NCBI GenBank assembly: GCA_946998115.1
Contig: CAMPYB010000014.1
Span: forward strand, 1-31,301
From: an uncultured Actinomyces sp.
GTDB lineage: Bacteria; Actinomycetota; Actinomycetes; Actinomycetales; Actinomycetaceae
Length of the DNA stretch: 31,301 bases
Reading direction: 5' to 3'
The position numbers were made by a program, and so were the translations under genes. The notes under the pieces were generated by a model, which was not told the origin of the DNA, made no database searches, and was given only the letters and a program-made list of their open reading frames with translations. Of the stretch, positions 17,062 to 24,686 are shown piece after piece. Positions within the stretch are counted from its first letter, which is position 1. Every line of letters begins with the position of its first letter.

Positions 17062-18008
17062 TCACGTCCCATATCCCTGTGTACAATAACTACCGGAAGT
17101 CCCTGTTTGCGCAAATGTTTTGCAAAGTATTCAACCATAGCAACAGAACGATGCTTACCTCCTGTACAACCAACAGCTATAGTTACAAAAGGTTTCAATT
17201 CATTCAAATAACTATCTAATACTGGTCTCATAGCTTTCAAGTAATTTACTGCAAATTCTTTAGCGTTATCTTGTTTAAAAACATAATCACTAACTGGTTT
17301 ATCTTTTCCTGTCAAATGACGCAATTCACTGACCCAATAAGGATTAGCAAGAAAACGCATATCTACAACCCAATCAGCATCCATAGGTATTCCATATTTA
17401 AACCCAAAAGACATTACTGTAACGCGCAAAGTATGAGCATCTTCACTCCCTATAACACGCCTAATTTCTCTAGACAAATCGTGTACAGATTTATTAGAAG
17501 TGTCAATTATAATATCAGCTCTGGAGCGCAATTTTTGAAGCATTTCTTTTTCTTTTTGGACACCGTCTAAAATTCTACCACCTTTTTGTAGAGGATGAGG
17601 ACGACGTACAGATTCATATCTTCTAACTAACACATTTTCTTCAGCTTCTAAAAAAATAATTCTATAGTTCACCCCACAATTTTTAAGCATGTCTAAGCAA
17701 TCTAAAAATTTAGAGAAAAAAGTTTTAGATCTTACATCGACAACTGCAGCAAGCCTGTGCACACCTCCACCATCTGGAGTCATCATGCCAGCTAAAGTCA
17801 TTAACATTTGTGGAGGTAAATTATCAACTACATACCAATCTAAATCTTCTAACGCCATTGCTGTTCTAGTTCTGCCAGCACCGCTCATACCTGTTATTAT
17901 TATCATCTCAGGTTGCGATACAATTTCAGGTTTTTTATTAGAATCTAAAAGAGGTATACCTTCAGGGAAAGTTAAATCGGTAACTTTATCTGTATCTTTT
18001 TGCACCAC
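17058..18008 (-). CDS. rapZ: RapZ/YvcJ family nucleotide-binding protein
   Basis: A 316-residue P-loop protein. Walker A reads GMSGAGRTRTA (40-50), followed by ALEDLDWYVVDNLPPQ, typical of the family. The C-terminal domain contains SFGFKYGIPMDADWVVDMRFLANP and VGCTGGKHRSV, which form the RNA- or metabolite-binding part of E. coli RapZ. In Gram-positives the exact role is less clear. Two tandem GTG codons follow a perfect AAGGAGGA. The second (18005) has better spacing, so the protein may be one residue shorter. It heads the rapZ-yvcK-whiA operon after a 118-base gap from the DUF2469 gene. Confidence 0.94.
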   Translation of the reverse strand: MVQKDTDKVTDLTFPEGIPLLDSNKKPEIVSQPEMIIITGMSGAGRTRTAMALEDLDWYVVDNLPPQMLMTLAGMMTPDGGGVHRLAAVVDVRSKTFFSKFLDCLDMLKNCGVNYRIIFLEAEENVLVRRYESVRRPHPLQKGGRILDGVQKEKEMLQKLRSRADIIIDTSNKSVHDLSREIRRVIGSEDAHTLRVTVMSFGFKYGIPMDADWVVDMRFLANPYWVSELRHLTGKDKPVSDYVFKQDNAKEFAVNYLKAMRPVLDSYLNELKPFVTIAVGCTGGKHRSVAMVEYFAKHLRKQGLPVVIVHRDMGRE

Positions 18009-18126
18009 TCCTCCTTAAAATTATGGTACATTGAACTTTTTACCGCTAATCAAATTTTTTATTAGTTTTACTTTTATAAATAGTTATCTTTATAATTTTT
18101 GCTAGCGAACAGTATTTTAATACATT

Positions 18127-18417
18127 TTACGCTTCTTCTACTTTATTTAACTCTTCTACATTTATATCTTTGAAAGTTATAACACGAACTGATTTAACAA
18201 ATCGATTAGCTCTATAAATATCCCATACCCATACATCATTCATAGTTACTTCAAAAAACACTTCTCCACCATTTGAGCGAATTTGAACATCTACTTGATT
18301 TGCTAAATAAAATCTTCTATCTGTTTCTACTACATAAGAAAAAACAGACACTACATCCCTATATTCACGAAATAGTTCAAGTTCTAATGTGTTTTCGTAG
18401 GATTCAATATCACTCAT
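18127..18417 (-). CDS. DUF2469 family protein (actinobacteria-specific)
   Basis: A small acidic protein of about 96 residues whose whole length (SYENTLELELFREYRDVV, SYVVETDRRFYLANQVDVQI, EVFFEVTMNDVWVWDIYR, VRVITFKDINVEEL) matches the highly conserved actinobacterial DUF2469 family of unknown function. It sits beside rnhB as it does in other actinobacteria, which makes it a useful taxonomic marker. The ATG at 18417 is chosen because AAGGAAGG lies just upstream. An in-frame ATG at 18447 would add ten residues without support. It is 122 bases downstream of the rnhB stop. Confidence 0.9.
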   Translation of the reverse strand: MSDIESYENTLELELFREYRDVVSVFSYVVETDRRFYLANQVDVQIRSNGGEVFFEVTMNDVWVWDIYRANRFVKSVRVITFKDINVEELNKVEEA

Positions 18418-18569
18418 ACGGCCTTCCTTAAAATGTTTTATACTCATTCTACATTATATTTTTCATGAGAATAAATGTTATTTCACAGTAAAATAAATGA
18501 AAAATACAATTAAACATTGAAAAACTGCGTAAAAGGAGCGTTCAGTTAGGAATTGAAAAAGCTCATCAC

Positions 18570-19271
18570 TCACACCATAGGCATTTTCCATGATTTTCTA
18601 TGCAATTTCCCAAGACCATATTTTTTTAGCCCTGCAATATGTTTAGGGGAACTATAGCCCTTGTTATTAGAAAAATCATATTTATCATCTTTTAGAGCAA
18701 TCATATATCTGTCGCGAGTGACTTTTGCAAGAATTGAAGCCGCAGCAACAACTGACACTTTCTCATCAGCTTTAATTTTAGTTATGACATTAATATTCTT
18801 CGTCTCTTTAACATTCATGCTATTTTCACAAAAATGCTCACTATTCGTCAAAAACTGATTCGATTCACTAAATAAATCCGTTTCTGGACAAAGCCAATTA
18901 TATTTACCATCAAGAATAAAAATATCAGGTTTAATATTAGCTTGATAAAGCTTACATATTGCTCTATTACCTGCCATTTTTAAAGCAGTATTTATTCCAT
19001 AAAGATCAATTTCTTCATTAGTAGATATTCCTATTTCATAAGCTAAAACCCAATTTGCAACAGTGTCAAAATATTCAATACGTTTTTTAAAAGTAAGTTT
19101 TTTGGAATCAGCCAAAGCAACAGCACAATCTTTTACACTCTTATCAATTACAGCTACACATACATATACAGGACCTGCAAGACAGCCCCTTCCAACTTCA
19201 TCAACACCTGCTACAAGATCATATTTTTGCAACAACTCTAATTCAAACTCACGACTAGCTAATGTAACCAT
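18570..19271 (-). CDS. rnhB: Ribonuclease HII
   Basis: RNase HII cuts RNA in RNA-DNA hybrids and single ribonucleotides in DNA. AGVDEVGRGCLAGPVYV carries the catalytic Asp24-Glu25 and the GRG loop. The third acid is in FILDGKYN (about 116), and the family block SVVAAASILAKVTRDRYM follows. Length is 233. A hydrophilic stretch of about 35 residues (after LCPETDLFSES, to about KNINVI) interrupts the core between the third acid and the last block, making it longer than usual. The core motifs remain intact. It lies 12 bases after lepB in the usual rplS-lepB-rnhB order. The ribosome binding site is weak. Confidence 0.95.
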   Translation of the reverse strand: MVTLASREFELELLQKYDLVAGVDEVGRGCLAGPVYVCVAVIDKSVKDCAVALADSKKLTFKKRIEYFDTVANWVLAYEIGISTNEEIDLYGINTALKMAGNRAICKLYQANIKPDIFILDGKYNWLCPETDLFSESNQFLTNSEHFCENSMNVKETKNINVITKIKADEKVSVVAAASILAKVTRDRYMIALKDDKYDFSNNKGYSSPKHIAGLKKYGLGKLHRKSWKMPMV

Positions 19272-19283
19272 AATATTTATATC

Positions 19284-19952
19284 TTATATTTTAGAAAATG
19301 CATCAGTTCCATACAAAATTTGAATTCGCGAAAAAGGCCAAAGTATTGCAAACGGTTTGCCAACCACACTATCCACACTAACAGTACCCACATATCCATT
19401 ATTTTGATGGTATCGGGAATCTCCAGAATTATTCCTATTATCTCCCATAACCCATATACGATTTTTAGGAACTTTTACTTTAAAAGGAATCTTAGAAGCT
19501 TGGCCTTCCTTTAAATATTCTTCTTGAACAGGCTTATTATTAATCGTTATAGGATAACCCTGCCCTTTACATTCAACAACATCACCTTCGATACCTATAA
19601 CTCTTTTTATCAAATATACTTGGTCAGGACTGTCAGATAAATCAAATTTATACATGATAGAATCAATCCAATTACCTGAATTTATATTTTCACTTTTTGG
19701 CACCCAATGATCCGGATCTTTAAAAACTACAATATCTCCACGATTTATTTTGCCGAATCGTGCACTTATCTTATTTACAGCAATAGTGTCATTTATTTTA
19801 AAAGTATTTTCCATTGAACTGGATGGAATATAAAAAGGCTGGAATACAAAAGCTCTTAAAAATATTGAAATAATAATGGCAACACAAAATAAAACAAAAT
19901 ATTCAAATATCGTTGAAATAATTGCTTTTCCGCTACTGTTTTTTTTCGCCAT
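19284..19952 (-). CDS. lepB: Signal peptidase I
   Basis: A 222-residue membrane protease that removes signal peptides from exported proteins. One N-terminal membrane segment (about 14-36) is followed by box B, PSSSMENT, with the catalytic Ser46. Box D, YLIKRVIGIEGD, carries the general base Lys116, and box E is GDNRNNSGDSR (170-180). All catalytic elements are in place, and a single membrane anchor is the Gram-positive form. It lies between rplS and rnhB. Confidence 0.97.
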   Translation of the reverse strand: MAKKNSSGKAIISTIFEYFVLFCVAIIISIFLRAFVFQPFYIPSSSMENTFKINDTIAVNKISARFGKINRGDIVVFKDPDHWVPKSENINSGNWIDSIMYKFDLSDSPDQVYLIKRVIGIEGDVVECKGQGYPITINNKPVQEEYLKEGQASKIPFKVKVPKNRIWVMGDNRNNSGDSRYHQNNGYVGTVSVDSVVGKPFAILWPFSRIQILYGTDAFSKI

Positions 19953-19972
19953 TTTTTACCTTACACAAATAT

Positions 19973-19997
19973 AGAGATGCTCACATGGAGCACCTCT
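19973..19997. terminator. Hairpin between rplS and lepB
   Basis: AGAGATGCTC (19973-19982) pairs with GAGCACCTCT (19988-19997) with one G-U around a 5-base loop. The plus-strand side is followed by a run of Ts, but the genes run on the minus strand, where the tail is only ATATTTG. It may attenuate or process the rplS transcript, or stop antisense transcription. Confidence 0.5.
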
Positions 19998-20006
19998 TTT
20001 TTATGC

Positions 20007-20366
20007 TTACTTAGCAACTTTTTCACGTTTTTCACGTATCTTAGCAGCTTTTCCGCGTAGATTACGCAAATAGTATAGTTTTGCGCGACGTACATCACCA
20101 CGTGTAACTACTTCAATCTTATCAACAGAAGGAGCATGCAATGGGAAAGTACGTTCAACACCACAGCCGAAAGAAATCTTGTGAACTGTAAACGTTGCAC
20201 CAATGCCAGTTCCACCACGGCGAGCAATAACTACACCTTGGAAAATCTGAATACGATGACGCTGACCTTCAACAACTTTAACGTGTACCTTTACAGTATC
20301 ACCTGCACGGAAATTTGGAATATCTTCACGTAATGCAGGCTTGTTCACAGAATCTAGGTTATGCAT
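20007..20366 (-). CDS. rplS: 50S ribosomal protein L19
   Basis: A 119-residue L19 that sits at the 30S-50S interface. RAGDTVKVHVKVVEGQRHRIQIFQGVVI, GTGIGATFTVHKISFGCGVERTFPLHAP and RGDVRRAKLYYLRNLRGKAAKIREK are diagnostic, and length is normal. The gene has its own promoter and a long untranslated leader. AAAGG lies at proper distance before the ATG. Confidence 0.99.
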   Translation of the reverse strand: MHNLDSVNKPALREDIPNFRAGDTVKVHVKVVEGQRHRIQIFQGVVIARRGGTGIGATFTVHKISFGCGVERTFPLHAPSVDKIEVVTRGDVRRAKLYYLRNLRGKAAKIREKREKVAK

Positions 20367-20506
20367 TATATCTACCTTTCACACGTGCCACAGGTCACAT
20401 GTGCACTAGTTGAGAAAATTCTCAATATGTACAATTACACTGTTTTATTGCATTTCATATTCCCCTATGGCAGAAGATGAAATAAAATACAGCGAGACCT
20501 ATTATA
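20367..20506 (-). promoter_or_regulatory. rplS promoter and structured 5' leader
   Basis: A TATAAT (minus strand, 20506-20501), with a weak -35 near TTATCA 16 bases upstream, predicts a start near 20494 and a leader of about 125 bases. The leader contains a self-complementary TTGAGAATTTTCTCAA (20425-20410). Just before the ribosome binding site it has CACATGTG (20403-20396) pairing with CACGTGTG (20387-20380). L19 is autoregulated through leader RNA in some bacteria. A similar role here is inference. Confidence 0.5.
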
Positions 20507-20587
20507 CTATAAAATCCAAAATTGATAAATTAGAGCATACAAGATAAATAAACTATTGCACTGAAAAAGATTATTAATATGAATACT

Positions 20588-22024
20588 TCACATTTTATTT
20601 TTATTCAAATCCTTTTTATACAAATAAATCGGATAACATATCTCATTAAAATGTTTTGGTAAATAATATTTTTTAAAATCATGTTTTCTATATATTTTAG
20701 TCAAATTCTTATCCAAAATTCCTGAATTATTATAAATACGTGTCATTTTTTCACAAATTGCATATTCAGTTATTTTTTTTAATAACAATTCTGTCATTAT
20801 ATGCTTATTCAATTTATTTGAAATATAAAATTTAAATATAGGCAAAAAATTAGATAAACAATCATCTGGAATATTATCTATACTCAAAAAATATTTAAGT
20901 GTAAATAAAAATTGATCCAAAATATCATCTGTTGAACTATTATCAGATAAATCGTTCTTCAAAGATAAATCATTTTTCAAAAATAACAAGCATGCTAAAA
21001 CATTTCGTTCATTATCGAATCTCACAATATTACAAATAATATTTTCATCTGACAAAATTTTTATCCACACATTTTTATCACATAAATTTTCAAAATAATC
21101 ATTTTCAACACATGCAGTATCAGATACCTTCAACCGTTGTTCTGACATAAATTTAATAATATATTGTATATCATCTAAACTTGGTACACCTAGCACAAAA
21201 TGTTTCAAAATATTATTTTCAAAACAAAAACCATTTAAAGACAAAAACATTTGATCATCATAATCAAAATTTTTAACATTTATTTCTCGTAAAATATCCG
21301 GACGCACCAATAGAGTTTTTTTCAAAGATTCATTACGTCTAAACCTTTTAATATTTTCATGATTTCCACTTAATAAAACTTTCGGCACTTCAATATTATT
21401 CCAAACTTGAGGGCGAGTATAAATAGGATACTCAAGCAAACCATCGTTACAATAACTTTCTTCCACTAAAGAATCAGGATTTCCAACCATACCAGGAATA
21501 AGTCTAGAAACAGCTTCTATAACTACCATACTCGCAACTTCTCCACCGTTTAAAACATAGTCACCTATAGAAAATTCTTCAACAGAAAAATTTTCATTTT
21601 CCAATGATTTATAATGTTCATATATTCTGCTGTCCAATCCTTCATATCTACCACAAGCAAAAACTATATGTTGAAATCCAGATAATTTCTCAGCAAATTT
21701 CTGATCAAATCTCTTACCAGACGGTGATGGAAATAAAAGCACTTTTTTAGTTGAATGAGTCTTTTGCAAATCCATTTCATTATTTATATCACGTCTCAGA
21801 TTTAAAATTTCATCTAATGCTTTACCCCAAACATCTGCTCTCATAACCATTCCTGCACCACCACCAAAAGGCGTATCATCCACAGATAAATGTTTACCGA
21901 TAGCCCATTTTCTTAAATCATGAGCATGGAAAGATAATAAAGAATTATCCTGTGCTTTACCAATGAGTGATAAATCTAGGGACTTAAAAAAATCTGGAAA
22001 AATACTTACAGCATCTATACGCAT
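20588..22024 (-). CDS. trmD: tRNA (guanine37-N1)-methyltransferase with a long C-terminal extension
   Basis: Residues 1 to about 255 are a complete TrmD, which methylates G37 next to the anticodon to prevent frameshifting. Diagnostic blocks are MRIDAVSIFPDFF, DDTPFGGGAGMVM, the knot region FACGRYEGLDSRIYE, SIGDYVLNGGEVA and TRPQVWNNIEVPKVLLSGNH. TrmD normally ends near 240-270 residues, but this one continues to 478. The extra 220 residues are low-complexity in parts (LKNDLSLKNDLS tandem). They end in IYRKHDFKKYYLP followed by CYPIYLYKK, reminiscent of the end of a GNAT acetyltransferase (lYrkhGF). The expected acetyl-CoA loop is not recognisable. The start abuts the rimM stop, so the two are coupled. 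Confidence 0.93.
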   Translation of the reverse strand: MRIDAVSIFPDFFKSLDLSLIGKAQDNSLLSFHAHDLRKWAIGKHLSVDDTPFGGGAGMVMRADVWGKALDEILNLRRDINNEMDLQKTHSTKKVLLFPSPSGKRFDQKFAEKLSGFQHIVFACGRYEGLDSRIYEHYKSLENENFSVEEFSIGDYVLNGGEVASMVVIEAVSRLIPGMVGNPDSLVEESYCNDGLLEYPIYTRPQVWNNIEVPKVLLSGNHENIKRFRRNESLKKTLLVRPDILREINVKNFDYDDQMFLSLNGFCFENNILKHFVLGVPSLDDIQYIIKFMSEQRLKVSDTACVENDYFENLCDKNVWIKILSDENIICNIVRFDNERNVLACLLFLKNDLSLKNDLSDNSSTDDILDQFLFTLKYFLSIDNIPDDCLSNFLPIFKFYISNKLNKHIMTELLLKKITEYAICEKMTRIYNNSGILDKNLTKIYRKHDFKKYYLPKHFNEICYPIYLYKKDLNKNKM

Positions 22025-22600
22025 TTATTTACTCTCACTTTTAGCATTCAATATAAATAAACCATTAGGTGGATCTAAAAGAATATAGCCTTCATCTAAA
22101 TTAACTTCTAAAACTATCTGACGAGCAAAAGGAACTAGCACATCTTCATATTTTTTAGATACATTTTCAATATCACTATCAGTTAGACTCATAGGAGGTT
22201 CAGGTTCAACAACAATAATATCTTGCATACTACCAAATATTAAATCCACAACTTTTCCAAGCAAATTTCGTTCAACATCATACACTGCCAAACCTTGAAG
22301 TTCATGTAAATAATAGCCTTCTTCTTCATCTTCATCTTCAATTTCATCAGTATCCACAAAAATTTTAGTAAAACACATTTTTTCTGCAACAGTTCTATCT
22401 GTTATTTCTTCAAAAGATAAAAAACTTTTACTATTATTAATCCTATATCCTCTGACAGTCAACGTAGGAAAAAATTCACTATCAGTTTTAACAACAGTAC
22501 CTTTTTTGAAACGTTTTGTAGGATTATCTGTACGAATATCAGCTTTCAATTCACCACGCAAACCTTGAGCCGCGCCCAATATTGCAGTTAACAATTGCAT
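22025..22600 (-). CDS. rimM: Ribosome maturation factor RimM
   Basis: RimM binds S19 and assists late 30S assembly. The start at 22600 (ATG with GAGG seven bases upstream) gives MQLLTAILGAAQGLRGELKADIRTD, the usual N-terminus. A TTG at 22618 would add six residues and consume the ribosome binding site. The C-terminal PRC-barrel part shows YYLHELQGLAVYDVERNLLGKVVDLI and LVPFARQIVLEVNLDEGYI. A very acidic stretch, DEIEDEDEEEG, precedes the barrel. At 191 residues it is of normal size. It is coupled to trmD and separated from khpA by a terminator. Confidence 0.95.
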   Translation of the reverse strand: MQLLTAILGAAQGLRGELKADIRTDNPTKRFKKGTVVKTDSEFFPTLTVRGYRINNSKSFLSFEEITDRTVAEKMCFTKIFVDTDEIEDEDEEEGYYLHELQGLAVYDVERNLLGKVVDLIFGSMQDIIVVEPEPPMSLTDSDIENVSKKYEDVLVPFARQIVLEVNLDEGYILLDPPNGLFILNAKSESK

Positions 22601-22655
22601 TATTACCTCAAATTTCAATATAGAAAATATAGGATCGAAAATATAATATTAAAAA

Positions 22656-22686
22656 TAGGCTCACTCTTCTAAAATGAGTGAGCCTA
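22656..22686 (-). terminator. Intrinsic terminator after khpA
   Basis: A perfect 11-bp stem, TAGGCTCACTC with GAGTGAGCCTA (22656-22666 and 22676-22686), is followed on the minus strand by TTTTTAATATTATATTTT. It divides rpsP-khpA from rimM-trmD. Readthrough would set the ratio, or rimM has its own promoter in the roughly 50 bases after it. Confidence 0.85.
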
Positions 22687-22702
22687 ATCGTAAAGTATTA
22701 TT

Positions 22703-22936
22703 TCAGTGCAAATCTATAACATCAATACGAACATGACCATTTGATGGTATAGAACCTATCACTGTTCTAAGCGCCCTAGCAGTGCGACCAGACCTTCCAA
22801 TAACACGACCTAAATCGTTAGGATTCACCCTAACTTCTAGCAATTCCCCACGACGCATAGGCTTGGATGTAACACGCACATCATTAGGATAGTCTACTAT
22901 TCCTTGCACAAGATGTTCTAAGGCTTCAGCTAGCAT
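22703..22936 (-). CDS. khpA: KH-domain RNA-binding protein KhpA
   Basis: A 77-residue single type II KH domain. VRVNPNDLGRVIGRSGRTARALRTVIG carries the GxxG RNA-binding loop (GRSG). KhpA family proteins bind RNA widely and, with KhpB, affect cell division in Gram-positives. The gene starts five bases after the rpsP stop, the conserved rpsP-khpA-rimM-trmD order. Confidence 0.95.
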   Translation of the reverse strand: MLAEALEHLVQGIVDYPNDVRVTSKPMRRGELLEVRVNPNDLGRVIGRSGRTARALRTVIGSIPSNGHVRIDVIDLH

Positions 22937-22941
22937 AGTTT

Positions 22942-23409
22942 TTACGCTTCCTCTTCAGGTGCTTCTTGCACTGATTCGTCAGCTTGCTGATCATTTTCTT
23001 CAGCCTGAGCTTCAGCTTTTGCTTCTTCTTCTAAAGCAGCTTTAGTTGCTTTTAACTTTTCAGCTTCATCTTCCACAGCTTTAACAGCTTCTTCAGCAAG
23101 TTTAACACGATCTACAGCTTCTTTAACCTTCAAAGATCCTTCTGTGTTCTTTGCACCCTTAAACTTTGCCCAGTCACCAGTAAGTCCAAGAAGTCTACGA
23201 ACCTGATCTGAAGGCTGAGCACCTACACCCAACCAGTACAATGCTCTTTCAGAATTAATTTCAATAGTTGAAGGATTAGTCATAGGATCATATTTTCCTA
23301 CTTCTTCAATAACGCGACCATCACGCTTTTTACGACCATCAACTACAATTACACGATAAAATGGTGCACGGATTCTACCCATGCGCTTCAAACGAATACG
23401 AACTGCCAC
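22942..23409 (-). CDS. rpsP: 30S ribosomal protein S16 with acidic tail
   Basis: Residues 1 to about 85 are S16 (VRIRLKRMGRIRAPFYRVIVVDGRKKRDGRVIEEVG, ALYWLGVGAQPSDQVRRLLGLTG). The remaining 70 form an Ala-, Glu- and Lys-rich, probably helical and then disordered tail ending EESVQEAPEEEA-like. Such long tails are usual in actinobacterial S16, whereas E. coli S16 stops near 82. The start is GTG, with AGGAG nine bases upstream. It heads the rpsP-khpA unit. Confidence 0.97.
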   Translation of the reverse strand: MAVRIRLKRMGRIRAPFYRVIVVDGRKKRDGRVIEEVGKYDPMTNPSTIEINSERALYWLGVGAQPSDQVRRLLGLTGDWAKFKGAKNTEGSLKVKEAVDRVKLAEEAVKAVEDEAEKLKATKAALEEEAKAEAQAEENDQQADESVQEAPEEEA

Positions 23410-23564
23410 TTCGGCGATCTCCTGTAATAAATAGATTTGATTAAATATCCCAACGGTGGGTCACGCTGAAATAAATAATACACGGACACAAGTCTTGCAA
23501 ACATGAGAGGGAATTCACAAAACTGAGTACATTAGAATTATCCATATTTTTATAATTTTTTCAA
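23410..23564 (-). promoter_or_regulatory. rpsP promoter and GC-richer 5' leader
   Basis: TTGAAA (minus, 23564-23559), a 16-base spacer and GATAAT (23542-23537) form a plausible promoter with a start near 23530. The resulting leader of about 120 bases is much richer in G and C than the surrounding spacers. It includes a CCCA-CCGT-TGGG mini-hairpin about 45 bases before the GTG. This suggests a structured, possibly autoregulatory leader (inference). Confidence 0.5.
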
Positions 23565-23594
23565 GCCAAAAATTCTATATTTCACTAAAACAAA

Positions 23595-24686
23595 CTAAAT
23601 TTTCTTTCCACGAAGCAAAATTTCTTTAGGCTTATTAAGTACTTCAATATTCTTACGAGGATCCTCACTATAAACAACTAAATCAGCATTTTCATACTCA
23701 TCATTTACAGGCAATCCCAAAAAACGTCTAGAAGCAAAAAATGACATATCCACAACATCTGCAGTCGGAATACCAGATTGCACCCAAAGCTTCAATTCTT
23801 GTGGCATACTACCATGAGCAATCTCGCAACCTGCACCGCTTCCAGGTAACAAAGTAACTCCAGCATCATACATTTCAAATAACTGAGTAAATCTTTTATT
23901 GTACAAATCCATCATGGTCTTAGCGAAAAAAGGATATTTATCATTTGACATAAGAGCAATTTTTTTAAAATTTTCTCTAATCAACATTGTAGGAGTAACA
24001 GCTATACTATTTTTAACACACTCTTGCATATGCTCTTTAGCAAGTCCAGTACCATGCTCAATAGTGTCAACTCCACATTCAATAAGATCTTCACTCGCTT
24101 GTAATCCAATAGCATGAGCCATAACTTTCACGCCCATTTCATGACAAGCACAAATAGCATCTTTCAACACTGATTTTGACCATAAAGGTTTAATATTAGA
24201 ATCGCACCCTTGAGATCGATCTATCCAATCTGCTACAATTTTCACCCAATTCTTAGTACGATATGCCTGATAAACAGCCTCTTTTACAAGATCATTTTCA
24301 TCTTCAATCTCAATTGCGCAACCTTTTTTATACATCCCAGGCCGAGCAATATGAATTCCAGCAGTTAAAACTGTAGGCATATCTACTCTTGTTTTAAACC
24401 ATTCATTATTCATACGAGAACCGGCATCTCTAATAGCAAGCACACCAGTTTTTAAATTAATTTCAGCTTGTTTTTGAGCAGTAGCTATAGAAGTCGCGCC
24501 TTTTTCATCCATACCTAAATGACAATGTACATCAACCAAGCCAGGTAAAACAAAACCTTCAATTTTCTTAAAAGTAGTGAATTTTTCAGGAAAATACTTG
24601 ATTATCCCATTGTGTACCCACAAATTACTTTTCTCACCATTTTCAGTAATTATGCTACCTTTTAAATGCCATTGCCTATTGTTCAT
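23595..24686 (-). CDS. Amidohydrolase-family protein (imidazolonepropionase/prolidase-like)
   Basis: A 363-residue TIM-barrel amidohydrolase. The first metal motif DVHCHLG has His54 and His56. Lys149 in WVKIVADW is in place to be the bridging carboxylated Lys, and His191 (MAHA) and His211 (IEHG) follow. The last ligand and general base is normally Asp in a GTDAG-like strand motif, but here LLPGSGAGCE puts Gly284 at that position. The substrate is unknown. The gene overlaps the ffh stop by four bases. A similar protein gene follows ffh in mycobacteria, so linkage is conserved although no role in protein targeting is known. Activity is uncertain because of the missing Asp. Confidence 0.85.
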   Translation of the reverse strand: MNNRQWHLKGSIITENGEKSNLWVHNGIIKYFPEKFTTFKKIEGFVLPGLVDVHCHLGMDEKGATSIATAQKQAEINLKTGVLAIRDAGSRMNNEWFKTRVDMPTVLTAGIHIARPGMYKKGCAIEIEDENDLVKEAVYQAYRTKNWVKIVADWIDRSQGCDSNIKPLWSKSVLKDAICACHEMGVKVMAHAIGLQASEDLIECGVDTIEHGTGLAKEHMQECVKNSIAVTPTMLIRENFKKIALMSNDKYPFFAKTMMDLYNKRFTQLFEMYDAGVTLLPGSGAGCEIAHGSMPQELKLWVQSGIPTADVVDMSFFASRRFLGLPVNDEYENADLVVYSEDPRKNIEVLNKPKEILLRGKKI

